Part shown: piece by piece, positions 7,153-14,604 of the stretch
Position numbering within the stretch: position 1 is the first letter of the stretch
Layout: the number at the start of each line of letters is the position of its first letter
Assembly (NCBI GenBank): GCA_014379815.1
Contig: JACMLA010000032.1
Location: forward strand, 1-14,782
Direction of reading: 5' to 3'
Source of the DNA: Bryobacteraceae bacterium
GTDB taxonomy: Bacteria; Acidobacteriota; Terriglobia; Bryobacterales; Bryobacteraceae
Length of the DNA stretch: 14,782 nucleotides
Notes under the pieces: generated by a model
The model's database searches: none
Seen by the model: only the letters and a program-made list of their open reading frames with translations
Told to the model about the DNA's origin: nothing
Program-made: the position numbers and the translations under genes

Positions 7153-9037
7153 GATAGCCCCAGGGATCCGCGCCGGCTTCAAGAACTCCATTGGGCAACA
7201 CGCGGATTACGACTGGATTGGCACCACTGTTCCAGCGGGAGCGCAAGCTGGTCCGGTGCCCTCGCCCGGTTAATGCGCGGAAAATCGGTTGGGGAATCCG
7301 CTCATCGACCAGCAGGTCTCCGGGATTCATCGCATGGTTGTCGAACGAGGACACCAGGTGACAGGTCTGAATGCGCGGTGCTTCAATCGCGTGTTCCGCA
7401 CTCATCTGGAACTCAGCCATGTTCAGGAAAACCTGGAGCAGTGCCTGATCCTGATTGTCTCCGCCCGGCGTTGCCAGTGTCATCGATGGCTTGCCGTCCT
7501 TCGTCACCAGCGTCGGACTCAAAGTAACGCGGGGACGCTTACCGGGAGCCAGTTCGTTGGGATGTCCGGGGATAAGCAGAAAGCTTTGCGCGCGCTGCGT
7601 CAGTGGAATGCCAGTATCGCCAGCCATCACAGGAGGAAGCCAAGCACCGGAAGGCGTTGTCGCAAACATCACGCCGTCTTTGTCGACCACATTGATGCAA
7701 GTTGTGTCTTTCGCCATCAGTGCGTCGTCAATCCTCGCCCTCGCCATTTCCATCTGAGAGGGATGCAAAGCTCGGCGGCCTCCGAAGTTGCCCGGACGAA
7801 ATTCATACGAGGCCCGGTCACCGATTAAGTTGCGTCTGGAAGTTGCGTAAGCGCTCCCAAGAAGCTCCCGGGCTGGTACGCTCACCAGCTTTGGATCTCC
7901 GTACCATGTGTCCCGGTCGGCGTAGGCTAACTTCATCGCCTCCGCCATCTGATGCAGATACTCAAGCGAATTATGGCCCAGTTTCGCGAGGGGAATGCCT
8001 TGCAGAATTTCCAGCGTCTGCAGCATGACGGGACCCTGACTCCAGAACCCGGGCTTACATACCTGATAGCCTCGATAGTCTCTGCACACGGCCTCCTCCG
8101 GAGTAACCCGGAAGCCAGCCATATCCTCGTACCGAAGCAAGCCGTCGTTTTCCCGGACGAAGCGGTCTATCCGGCGCGCGATGTCTCCGCGGTAAAAGTA
8201 ATCTCTGATGGCGTCTATCGCTCCCGTGCGACCGCCTCTACTTGCAAGTGCGTTTGACTCAGCGGCACTCATAGCGCGCAAAGTTCTTGCGAGGTCGGCT
8301 TGCGGAAAAATCTCTCCGGGCAGATAAGGACGGCCTTCCGGGAAGAAGTGGGCCTTTGAGGTAGGCCACAGATCAAAAAAGCGTCGGTACGCGGCTATGG
8401 AGTAAGAACGGGTCTCGTCCAGAGGGTAGCCGTCGGCCACATCGAGTGCCGGTGCGATTACCTCCGCAAACGACATCGTCCCGTATTCCTTCAGAGCAAC
8501 CAGGCCTGCGTCCACCATGCCGGGGACGATCGCGGGCATCAAACCGGCAACCGGAATCATGCCCTTCAGACCCCCGGGGTCCAGCTGCTGTACCTCACCC
8601 ACAGCAAGCTTGCGGCTCCGGAAGAAGTCTGCCGTAGCGGCGGCGGGCATGGTGCCAACACCCGCAAGCGAAATGACCTTGCCTTCTTTGGTCCGGATCA
8701 GAATCGGCGCTTCGCCTCCAAAGCCGAAATGCGAGCACTCATAGGCGGCGGCTGCGAAGAGAGCCGCGACTCCGGCATCGACTGCGTTTCCACCTCTATG
8801 CAGAATGCGCATCCCAGCCTCGGCAGCAACGTCGCTTCCAGTTGCTACGGCACCCCTGGTTCCCCGCACGGACATGCGGGCTGGTCTCTCGCGATCTTCC
8901 CGTTCTTCCTTATCTTCTTTGTCGCGTAAGGACGGGGCAGGGTTTTGTGGCTGGCTCTGCGAACACAGGACCGTGGCAGTTACTAAAAGTCCCGCCAGCC
9001 CGGTGCAGAGAACAGTAAGCAGGTGTCTCCGCTCCAT
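7133..9037 (-). CDS. Exported gamma-glutamyltransferase-fold Ntn-hydrolase with altered substrate site
   Basis: A periplasmic member of the GGT family, which self-cleaves to expose a threonine nucleophile. The 634 residues begin with a signal peptide (MERRHLLTVLCTGLAGLL) and a charged, disordered linker (38-56). Family blocks follow: GSDVAAEAGMRILHRGGNAV (67-86), the processing site DTTCINVVDKDG (444-455, nucleophile Thr445) and the oxyanion-forming TPGG (523-526). Residues that bind the gamma-glutamyl group in E. coli GGT are not conserved: the DFREMAP arginine aligns with Val127 (GVGTMP), the NQMDDF acid with QRAQSF (481-486), and the Ser-Ser of RPLSSMSPT with Val-Thr (RPRVTLSPT, 501-509). 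It probably hydrolyses another amide. It starts at ATG 9037, 60 bases after the dehydrogenase gene, perhaps co-transcribed. Confidence 0.92.
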   Translation of the reverse strand: MERRHLLTVLCTGLAGLLVTATVLCSQSQPQNPAPSLRDKEDKEEREDRERPARMSVRGTRGAVATGSDVAAEAGMRILHRGGNAVDAGVAALFAAAAYECSHFGFGGEAPILIRTKEGKVISLAGVGTMPAAATADFFRSRKLAVGEVQQLDPGGLKGMIPVAGLMPAIVPGMVDAGLVALKEYGTMSFAEVIAPALDVADGYPLDETRSYSIAAYRRFFDLWPTSKAHFFPEGRPYLPGEIFPQADLARTLRAMSAAESNALASRGGRTGAIDAIRDYFYRGDIARRIDRFVRENDGLLRYEDMAGFRVTPEEAVCRDYRGYQVCKPGFWSQGPVMLQTLEILQGIPLAKLGHNSLEYLHQMAEAMKLAYADRDTWYGDPKLVSVPARELLGSAYATSRRNLIGDRASYEFRPGNFGGRRALHPSQMEMARARIDDALMAKDTTCINVVDKDGVMFATTPSGAWLPPVMAGDTGIPLTQRAQSFLLIPGHPNELAPGKRPRVTLSPTLVTKDGKPSMTLATPGGDNQDQALLQVFLNMAEFQMSAEHAIEAPRIQTCHLVSSFDNHAMNPGDLLVDERIPQPIFRALTGRGHRTSLRSRWNSGANPVVIRVLPNGVLEAGADPWGYRVAQAW

Positions 9038-9097
9038 GAATTCATCATAGTGTTACCGTGTGCCCGGATGACAGTTTTCAAATATGACGAGAAAGGG

Positions 9098-9832
9098 TTA
9101 CCAGGGCCGGGGTCCAGCGGTTTCGAAGAATCCGCCTGTAGGACCATCTGGCGGGAGCAGCGCCAGACGCACGGCTTCGGCTGCTCCTTCGGCAATGCTC
9201 TGGTAGCCCTGATTTCCATTCAGGTCGGTAGCGGTAAAGCCAGGGTCGGCCGAGTTGACCTTGATGCCGGTGTCGCGCAGCTCAAATGCCAGTTGGACGG
9301 TCAACATGTTCAAAGCCGCTTTGGAGCCGTTGTAGCCGAGGTACTTGGCACCCGCGAATTCCCAGTCAGGATCTCCGTTCAAGGTAAGCGAGCCCAGTCC
9401 GCTGGATACGTTGACGATCCGGGCATCTGGAGCCTCCCGCAGCAACGGAAGCATGATTTGGGTAACAGCGAGCGGACCGAGAAAGTTGGTTTCGAAGGTG
9501 CGCCTGACGGCGTCGAGGCTGGCGGAACTTGGTGGCCCATCGCTTGGGTCCACGATGCCGGCGTTGTTGACCAAAACGTCAAGTTTCTGGCCGTGTGCCT
9601 TGATCGTTGCCGCTGTCGCGTTGATCGTCTCTGGCCTCGCGAGGTCGAGCTCCACATAGTGGACATCGAGATTTTCGGCACGCAGCTTCTCAGTCGCGTC
9701 CCGTCCGAGGCCGGGGTTACGCGCCCCCAGAAAGACAGTCTGGCCGGCCTTTCCCAACTCCCGCGCGATCTCAAGTCCGATGCCTTTGTTCGCACCGGTG
9801 ACGAGTGAAACTTTCTTTGATGGATGGGGCAT
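9098..9832 (-). CDS. Classical short-chain dehydrogenase/reductase (NAD(P)-dependent)
   Basis: A cytoplasmic oxidoreductase of 244 residues with the full classical SDR set: cofactor-binding TGANKGIG (12-19), NNAG (89-92), the structural Asn116 (ETNFLG), catalytic Ser in VSSG (142-145) and YNGSK (Tyr167, Lys171). The TGANKGIG wording and an arginine after the second strand (GAR, 36-38) resemble carbonyl-reductase-like, NADP(H)-preferring members. PGFTATDL (197-204) matches the usual PG motif. Start ATG 9832 sits just before the glycine-rich loop; only a distant GGGGAAA lies upstream. The substrate cannot be told; such genes are often annotated as carbonyl reductases. It precedes the GGT-like gene on the same strand. 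Confidence 0.93.
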   Translation of the reverse strand: MPHPSKKVSLVTGANKGIGLEIARELGKAGQTVFLGARNPGLGRDATEKLRAENLDVHYVELDLARPETINATAATIKAHGQKLDVLVNNAGIVDPSDGPPSSASLDAVRRTFETNFLGPLAVTQIMLPLLREAPDARIVNVSSGLGSLTLNGDPDWEFAGAKYLGYNGSKAALNMLTVQLAFELRDTGIKVNSADPGFTATDLNGNQGYQSIAEGAAEAVRLALLPPDGPTGGFFETAGPRPW

Positions 9833-9959
9833 GGCTATGTTTCCCCAGCATACTAGTCGCCTGATGTGGTGGCAGCAATCCTAGCCAGAATCATCGCACT
9901 CATGTAGTCGTGCAGCTTGAGGAGCGTGGATTATCCAGCCGCGATTCTACAAAGAGAAG

Positions 9960-9984
9960 GGAGGAGCACCCGACGCACTCCTCC
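9960..9984 (-). terminator. Likely intrinsic terminator of the PEP-CTERM gene
   Basis: Starting 17 bases past the stop codon of the PEP-CTERM gene, the minus strand forms a GC-rich stem, GGAGGAG paired with CTCCTCC, extended by three pairs (two of them G-T) around the loop GTCGG. A pyrimidine-rich CTTCTCTTTG follows in place of a pure T-run. Position and strand fit a terminator separating this gene from the dehydrogenase gene. Confidence 0.6.
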
Positions 9985-10001
9985 GAATGTCTGAGGCTGG
10001 A

Positions 10002-10664
10002 CTAACGTTTACGCCGGACGAGAACGGAAAGAGCACCAACGCCGGAAAGCATGAAAACTACGCTTGATGGTTCCGGGACGGGACTGGTTGGAACAGTTCC
10101 GACAAACCGCAGTATCGGAAAATCTATATTGGCCGGCTCCGGACCAGCGTTCATCTGAACATCGTACGTCGCGCCGGTATACCCGGGAAACAGGGAATCG
10201 AACGTTGTTCCGGCCGGATAGTCAGTTGGCTGCACCCAGTTAACGCCTCCACCGCCTGACGGAGTCAAAACCTGGTCCCAGCCGGAGAGACCGATGAAGT
10301 AGCTGGTCCCCGCGGTGACGGAGACAGGTGCAGCAAATTGACCGCCAGTCCAGCCACCGGAGTAACCAGCGCCGTTGAACGTGTGCGAGTCAATCAGGTT
10401 TCCGCCAGCAGCTGGACGTTCGGTGAAAAGGCTGGTCGTGAGGATGAAGTTGTTGTTGATGTTGTTGCCCTGAGTATTCAATACAGTTTCGATAGACTGC
10501 AGGTTAAAGTCCTGAGAAGGGGTCCAATACCAGCCAATTGTTCCGCTGCCAACAGCCCAGAAGAAAAAGCCAGGAGCGCGGGTTGCGTTGTATTCCTGAA
10601 TGACCGCAGCCGGAGCGAGCATCGCGGTGAAGCACAAAAGAAAAGGGACCAGGATTCGTTTCAT
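10002..10664 (-). CDS. PEP-CTERM sorted exported protein
   Basis: A secreted or surface protein of 220 residues handled by the exosortase system, which cleaves at the PEP motif. A signal peptide (MKRILVPFLLCFTAMLAPAA) leads into a beta-rich, Gly/Asn/Thr-rich domain (about 25-190) with lines such as FTERPAAGGNLIDSHTF and SVTAGTSYFIGLSGWD. This resembles other PEP-CTERM proteins of unknown function. The sorting tail is complete: VPEPSS (196-201), a hydrophobic helix (202-216) and RRKR at the very end. AGGTGG, eight bases before ATG 10664, is one of the clearest Shine-Dalgarno sequences in the window. The gene diverges from the TPR-CHAT operon and has its own terminator. No exosortase gene lies in the window. 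Confidence 0.92.
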   Translation of the reverse strand: MKRILVPFLLCFTAMLAPAAVIQEYNATRAPGFFFWAVGSGTIGWYWTPSQDFNLQSIETVLNTQGNNINNNFILTTSLFTERPAAGGNLIDSHTFNGAGYSGGWTGGQFAAPVSVTAGTSYFIGLSGWDQVLTPSGGGGVNWVQPTDYPAGTTFDSLFPGYTGATYDVQMNAGPEPANIDFPILRFVGTVPTSPVPEPSSVVFMLSGVGALSVLVRRKR

Positions 10665-10723
10665 AATTTAAACCACCTGCAATGTGTGTCACGCGATTGG
10701 CGAACATCACGGAATAAAAGTGA

Positions 10724-10752
10724 TCTATAGGACTCTTAGTACGGTCCTGTAA
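10724..10752 (-). promoter_or_regulatory. Candidate promoter of the PEP-CTERM gene
   Basis: On the minus strand, TTACAG (10747-10752) and TATAGA (10724-10729) are 17 bases apart, giving a leader of about 50 bases. Both boxes are imperfect. A 20-base inverted repeat lies over the spacer, where a repressor or activator could act on both divergent genes. Confidence 0.28.
10729..10748. repeat. Inverted repeat in the divergent intergenic region
   Basis: AGGAC (10729-10733) and GTCCT (10744-10748) form a perfect five-base inverted repeat with a ten-base centre, about one helical turn apart. It lies midway in the 117-base gap between the PEP-CTERM start and the TPR-CHAT start. It could be an operator; five-base arms can also arise by chance. 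Confidence 0.35.
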
Positions 10753-10781
10753 CTGCCGTCAGAAGATATACTCAAGGCCAA

Positions 10782-13334
10782 GTGATCGGTTGGCTCAGCC
10801 TCGTCTTAACTTTGCTGGCGCAGGCTCCGGACCAATCTGCGAAGGGTCAGCAGCCGGCCAAACCTGAGCCCCCGCAGCAACTGCTCGACTTGCAGCGTCA
10901 GCTGGATCGGGCTCGAACGTCCGCAGAGCGGATCGCCGTTGTGGACCGCCTCGAACTGATCAGAACTTCCAGCGCACCGGAGACCGATCGAATTCTGGCA
11001 CTTTACTCACAGGGGCGCGCTTACCTCACGCTGGGAGATTACGACAAAGCGACAGCAGCTTTCGCCAAAGTAGCCGCATACAGGCACACGAGTGGCGATC
11101 AGTTCGGGGAAGCTCTGGCGTTGCACAATCAGGCGGCTGCCTTCTGGTCTGCGGGAGAGCCGGGGAAAGCTCTGGCAATCTATGACGAGGTATTGCCGAT
11201 CCGCAAATTACTTAACGATGACGCCGGGGTTGCGTATACCCAATACGGCATCGCGGCGGCGCATTACTCCATGGGGCAGCCGGCGATTGCTCTTGAGGCC
11301 TACAGGGCAGCCGCGGCAATCTGGACGCGGCTTAAGGATAACCGAGGTCTGGCCGGTACCCTCAGCAGCATGGGGCTGATCTATGTGCAGCTAGGAGATG
11401 CGCAGCGCGCAGAGATTGAACTGGAACACTCCCTGACTCTGTTCCGCCTCCTTAAAGATAGCTCCGGGGAGGCGTACGCGCTGAACAATCTCGGGCTCGC
11501 CGCGCTCACTTCCCGCGACTTCAATCGGGCACTGGGGTACTTTACCAAAGCACTTCCGATTCTTCAGACGGCTCGTGATCGGCGCGGCGAATCCTATGCA
11601 CTGCATAACCTCGGTTCGGCCCATCAGGGGCTGGGGCGGGACAAACAGGCGGCGACATTCTTTGAGACAGCTCTGGCGCGCAAGCGGGAATCGGAGGACC
11701 GGTGGGGTGAGGCGACGAGTCTGCAGGCGCTCGGAGAGATTTTGCGTGATCGCCGTTACTTTGAACAAGCGCTGACGATTCGACGCGCGGTGTCAGATCG
11801 CGCCGGATTAATTACCACGCTGGCATCGCTGGCTCGGCTCGATCTTCGCGCTGGCAGGGTTCCGATGGCAAAGGACGAGATTGTCGAAGCGATAGGGCTG
11901 GTGGAGACGACGCGGGACCGGCTGGTAAGTGAGGATCTGCGGGCTACTTGGTTCTCCTCGCAGCGTGACCTCTACGACCTGTACATCGAAACTCTGATTC
12001 GTTCGGGTGAAACTGAACGAGCTTTTGCAATCGCGGAATCAGCCAGAGGCCGGCTGCTCGTAGATCGTTTGCGAGACGTTTTGGCAGACCTGCGGCGCAG
12101 CGCTCCAGCCGCGCTGCTTGCTCAGGAACAGCTGCTGGCCCGCAGGATCAATGCGAAAGCGGATCAGCTGCGCCGGCTTTACAGTGGTCCTCGTTCCGAT
12201 GCCGGAACTACCGTTCCGGAGCGCGACTTGCGGGTACTTTGGGAGCAGCAGAAAGACCTGCGGGAAGCCATGCGCAGAGCGAGTCCGCAATACCGGGCAT
12301 TGCTCGAACCGGATCTGACCGCCGGGCAGATCCAGCGTTTGCTTGACAGAGACTCGTTATTGATTGAGATATTTCCAGGCACCGAAGCGATTCATGCATG
12401 GACGGCGACGCGCGACAGCGTCCGCTATCATCGGCTGCCTCTCACTGCAAAGCAGCCAGTCGATGCAAAGGACGGAGCTCTGCTGTTGACACTGTCAGCC
12501 GAGATCCGCCGTGTGAAACCTCACCGGCTGATCATTGCAGTCGAAGGCGACTCGGAAGCGACTTCGTTTGCGGCAATCCATCTTCCGGGTGATCCGGAGC
12601 CGCTGGCCGCGCGATACTCTCTGGTGTTCCTTCCGTCTGCAGCCGGGCTGGAATTAAATCGTTCCATCAGAAAGCAGAACACGGGCAGGATTCTGGCCCT
12701 GGTAGATCCTGTTTATGGTGCGCCGGACTCGCGTTTGCCGGCCGGATCCGGAACCCCGGCTTTGTATCCGAGACTTCGATTTTCGGCAGCGGAAGGTAAG
12801 ACAATTGCCGGTCTCTCTTCTCAAGCCCGGATAGCGTCCGGCTTTGAAGCAACCCGAGCTGTTCTGCAGCAGCAATCGAAGGCGGCGACAATCCTCCATC
12901 TGGCTGCCCATACTGAGGTGAATGGCCAGGAACCGCGATTGTCGAGTGTGGTTCTCTCTCAGTTCGATTCTGGCGGGGGCCCCATCGATGGGTTGATGCG
13001 TCTGCATGAGATTTACTCGCTTGAATTGCACGCGAAGCTTGTAGTGTTGAGCGCGTGCCGATCGACCGGGGGAGCGTGGCTCCGGGGTGAGGGTCTCATG
13101 GGAATCGCGCGAGGCTTTTTGCATGCGGGTGCGGTGAGCGTTCTGGCGACTGTACGAGACGTGGAGGACCGCGCCGCCGCTGAGATGATTACTCGGTTTT
13201 ACACAGCGCTTCTGGTCCGAAGATTACAGCCAGACAAAGCCCTGCAATGGGCTCAGAACTCTATGCGCACAGATCCGGCGTGGAGCAGTAAGGACGTGTG
13301 GAGCGCGTTCGCCCTTTACGGGGACTGGCGATGA
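10782..13334 (+). CDS. Exported TPR-CHAT protein, caspase-like cysteine protease
   Basis: A TPR-CHAT protein of 850 residues. The N-terminus (MIGWLSLVLTLLAQA) looks like a short signal peptide, suggesting a periplasmic or membrane-attached protein. Seven or eight tetratricopeptide repeats with a period near 40 fill about 68-350 (ALYSQGRAYLTLGDYDKATA, YALNNLGLAALTSRDFNRAL), followed by a charged helical linker (380-510). The C-terminal CHAT domain (about 520-850) has both caspase-type residues: His710 in HLAAHTEV and Cys759 in VVLSACRSTGG, followed by the usual GEGLMGIARGFLHAGA (769-784). An active peptidase is therefore plausible. The start is GTG 10782, with AAGG four bases upstream. The stop overlaps the sigma-like gene as ATGA, so the pair is probably translationally coupled. 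The native target is not known; the downstream membrane protein is the obvious candidate. Confidence 0.93.
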   Translation: MIGWLSLVLTLLAQAPDQSAKGQQPAKPEPPQQLLDLQRQLDRARTSAERIAVVDRLELIRTSSAPETDRILALYSQGRAYLTLGDYDKATAAFAKVAAYRHTSGDQFGEALALHNQAAAFWSAGEPGKALAIYDEVLPIRKLLNDDAGVAYTQYGIAAAHYSMGQPAIALEAYRAAAAIWTRLKDNRGLAGTLSSMGLIYVQLGDAQRAEIELEHSLTLFRLLKDSSGEAYALNNLGLAALTSRDFNRALGYFTKALPILQTARDRRGESYALHNLGSAHQGLGRDKQAATFFETALARKRESEDRWGEATSLQALGEILRDRRYFEQALTIRRAVSDRAGLITTLASLARLDLRAGRVPMAKDEIVEAIGLVETTRDRLVSEDLRATWFSSQRDLYDLYIETLIRSGETERAFAIAESARGRLLVDRLRDVLADLRRSAPAALLAQEQLLARRINAKADQLRRLYSGPRSDAGTTVPERDLRVLWEQQKDLREAMRRASPQYRALLEPDLTAGQIQRLLDRDSLLIEIFPGTEAIHAWTATRDSVRYHRLPLTAKQPVDAKDGALLLTLSAEIRRVKPHRLIIAVEGDSEATSFAAIHLPGDPEPLAARYSLVFLPSAAGLELNRSIRKQNTGRILALVDPVYGAPDSRLPAGSGTPALYPRLRFSAAEGKTIAGLSSQARIASGFEATRAVLQQQSKAATILHLAAHTEVNGQEPRLSSVVLSQFDSGGGPIDGLMRLHEIYSLELHAKLVVLSACRSTGGAWLRGEGLMGIARGFLHAGAVSVLATVRDVEDRAAAEMITRFYTALLVRRLQPDKALQWAQNSMRTDPAWSSKDVWSAFALYGDWR

Positions 13335-13936
13335 CGCAACCGCTCGACCTACTCCTTGATGCGCTTCACACTGATCGTGAAACGGCAGGGTTGGAGTACG
13401 AGCGCTTACGTACACGGCTGATACGTTTGTTTGAGTGGGAACGTTGCGGAGATGCTGGTTTCTGGGCCGATCAGGTACTGGACCGAACGGCGGAGCGACT
13501 GGCGGGCGGCGAAAACCTGGCCAACGTTCCTGCCTTCGCCGCTGCGGTGGCACGGCTTGTAGTACTCGAGGCGCTACGGGTGCAGAGGCGCGAGAAGAGT
13601 CTCTCCGGGGAGATCGATACGCCTTCGTCTCCGACGTCAGAAACAGAACGAGAGGATGCACTCGAGGAGTGCTTGTCGGCCCTTACTTCGGAGGCGCGCG
13701 TTCTAATCCTGAAATATTACCAGGGTGATGGCCAAACCCGTATCCGGAATCGCGAAAGCCTGGCACTGGAATCGGGGCTATCGCTGAACTCCCTAAGAAA
13801 TCGCGCTTTGCGGATCAGAGAACGTCTGGAGGAATGCGTTCGAAAAAAGACTGTCCTAGTCAATACACCTCCAGAAAGATCAGGGTCGCGAGATGCTTCA
13901 GCCCCAACTGACACCGGGAATGAGGAGCGTCGATGA
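13331..13936 (+). CDS. Sigma-70-like (ECF-type) regulator
   Basis: A small sigma-factor-like protein of 201 residues. Residues 20-90 resemble region 2, with LIRLFEWERCGDAGFWADQV in the position of the usual 'aeDLaqe' core. Residues 107-172 resemble region 4: LEECLSALTSEARVLILKYY, then a helix-turn-helix (RESLALESGLSLNSLRNRAL, 141-160). The C-terminal tail from 173 is polar and probably disordered. I chose ATG 13331 rather than the upstream ATG 13298 because it makes an ATGA overlap with the TPR-CHAT stop, preceded by a GGGG run. The next gene starts in another ATGA overlap. Region 2 is weakly conserved, so a sigma-like adaptor is possible. Its likely partner is the membrane protein encoded next. 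Confidence 0.78.
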   Translation: MTQPLDLLLDALHTDRETAGLEYERLRTRLIRLFEWERCGDAGFWADQVLDRTAERLAGGENLANVPAFAAAVARLVVLEALRVQRREKSLSGEIDTPSSPTSETEREDALEECLSALTSEARVLILKYYQGDGQTRIRNRESLALESGLSLNSLRNRALRIRERLEECVRKKTVLVNTPPERSGSRDASAPTDTGNEERR

Positions 13937-14604
13937 ATCAAAAAAATCATGCGCTGCTCACACCGGAGCAACGATATTTGCTTGGCATGATGGCAGGGCA
14001 AGAACTTGGCGACATGCGGGAACGGATTATTTCGGACCCAGACGTCTTCGATGGAGTTTGCGATGCTGAAAACGATCTGTTAGACGCCTGCGCCCGCAAT
14101 GAATTAGATGCTGATCTGCGTGAGCTGGTTCAGGCCCGGCTCGCGGAACGAATCGCTGTTGCGCATGCGTGGAACCGACTGAAACACAACCCAGTGTTGA
14201 GTCTTAAACGCAGGCCGATGCACCTGAGTGTGCTCGCGATCGCCGCTGGAGTACTCCTTGCAGCTCTGGGTATCGGTGTATGGCAGCAGCGGTCATATCC
14301 GCACGTCCTCACAGGGGCGGTGGCCCGACTCGATCTGACTGCCACGACCCGGGCTTCCGGACAGATTAAAGAATTTATAGTTCCTGCCGACGCTCGGATC
14401 TGCATTATTCACGTGCCGGATATTGTTTTGGAATCGAGGGGGCGTTTACTCGATGAGAAAAACCGTCTGGTGTGGGAAGGGCGGTCAAAGGGACCCGGAG
14501 AATTTCCAATCCCCCGATCTGCGTTACAGGCCTCAACGTACGAGTTTGAGGTTCAGAACGCCGCCGGACAGCCTTTGTCTTACTCGTATTTTCGAATCCG
14601 CTAG
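13933..14604 (+). CDS. Single-pass membrane protein resembling an anti-sigma factor
   Basis: A 223-residue inner-membrane protein, probably the inhibitor of the preceding sigma-like protein. The cytoplasmic part (1-95) reads LTPEQRYLLGMMAGQELGDM with a DAENDLLDACARNELDADLR segment (44-63), the pattern of acidobacterial anti-sigma-like proteins without the zinc finger; the HxxxCxxC motif is absent. A transmembrane helix covers about 98-117 (HLSVLAIAAGVLLAALGIGV), after a basic LKRRP. The remaining 106 residues lie outside and look beta-rich, ending in YEFEVQNAAGQPLSYSYFRI. The ATG at 13933 overlaps the sigma-like stop as ATGA. Gene order (sigma then membrane protein) and topology support anti-sigma function; no direct motif proves it. 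Confidence 0.72.
   Translation: MNQKNHALLTPEQRYLLGMMAGQELGDMRERIISDPDVFDGVCDAENDLLDACARNELDADLRELVQARLAERIAVAHAWNRLKHNPVLSLKRRPMHLSVLAIAAGVLLAALGIGVWQQRSYPHVLTGAVARLDLTATTRASGQIKEFIVPADARICIIHVPDIVLESRGRLLDEKNRLVWEGRSKGPGEFPIPRSALQASTYEFEVQNAAGQPLSYSYFRIR

Noticed and set aside
9023..9808. Plus-strand 261-residue open frame
   Set aside because: Antisense to the SDR gene, whose reading contains every catalytic motif of the family; the plus reading has no motif.
9847..9852. TATGCT on the minus strand as a -10 box for the dehydrogenase gene
   Set aside because: The only TTG-type -35 lies about 20 bases upstream, too far for a normal promoter; the match may be chance.
10767..10772. TATACT as a -10 box for the TPR-CHAT operon
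   Set aside because: A start from it would fall at or after the AAGG ribosome site at 10774-10777, and no -35 lies 16-18 bases upstream.
13224..13661. Minus-strand 145-residue open frame across the CHAT/sigma junction
   Set aside because: Proline- and arginine-rich antisense reading with no motif, spanning two well-supported genes.
10782..14604. Part of a type III-E CRISPR locus
   Set aside because: No repeat array, Cas7-11-like or adaptation gene is in the window, and the TPR-CHAT protein carries a signal sequence; only the parts list is similar.
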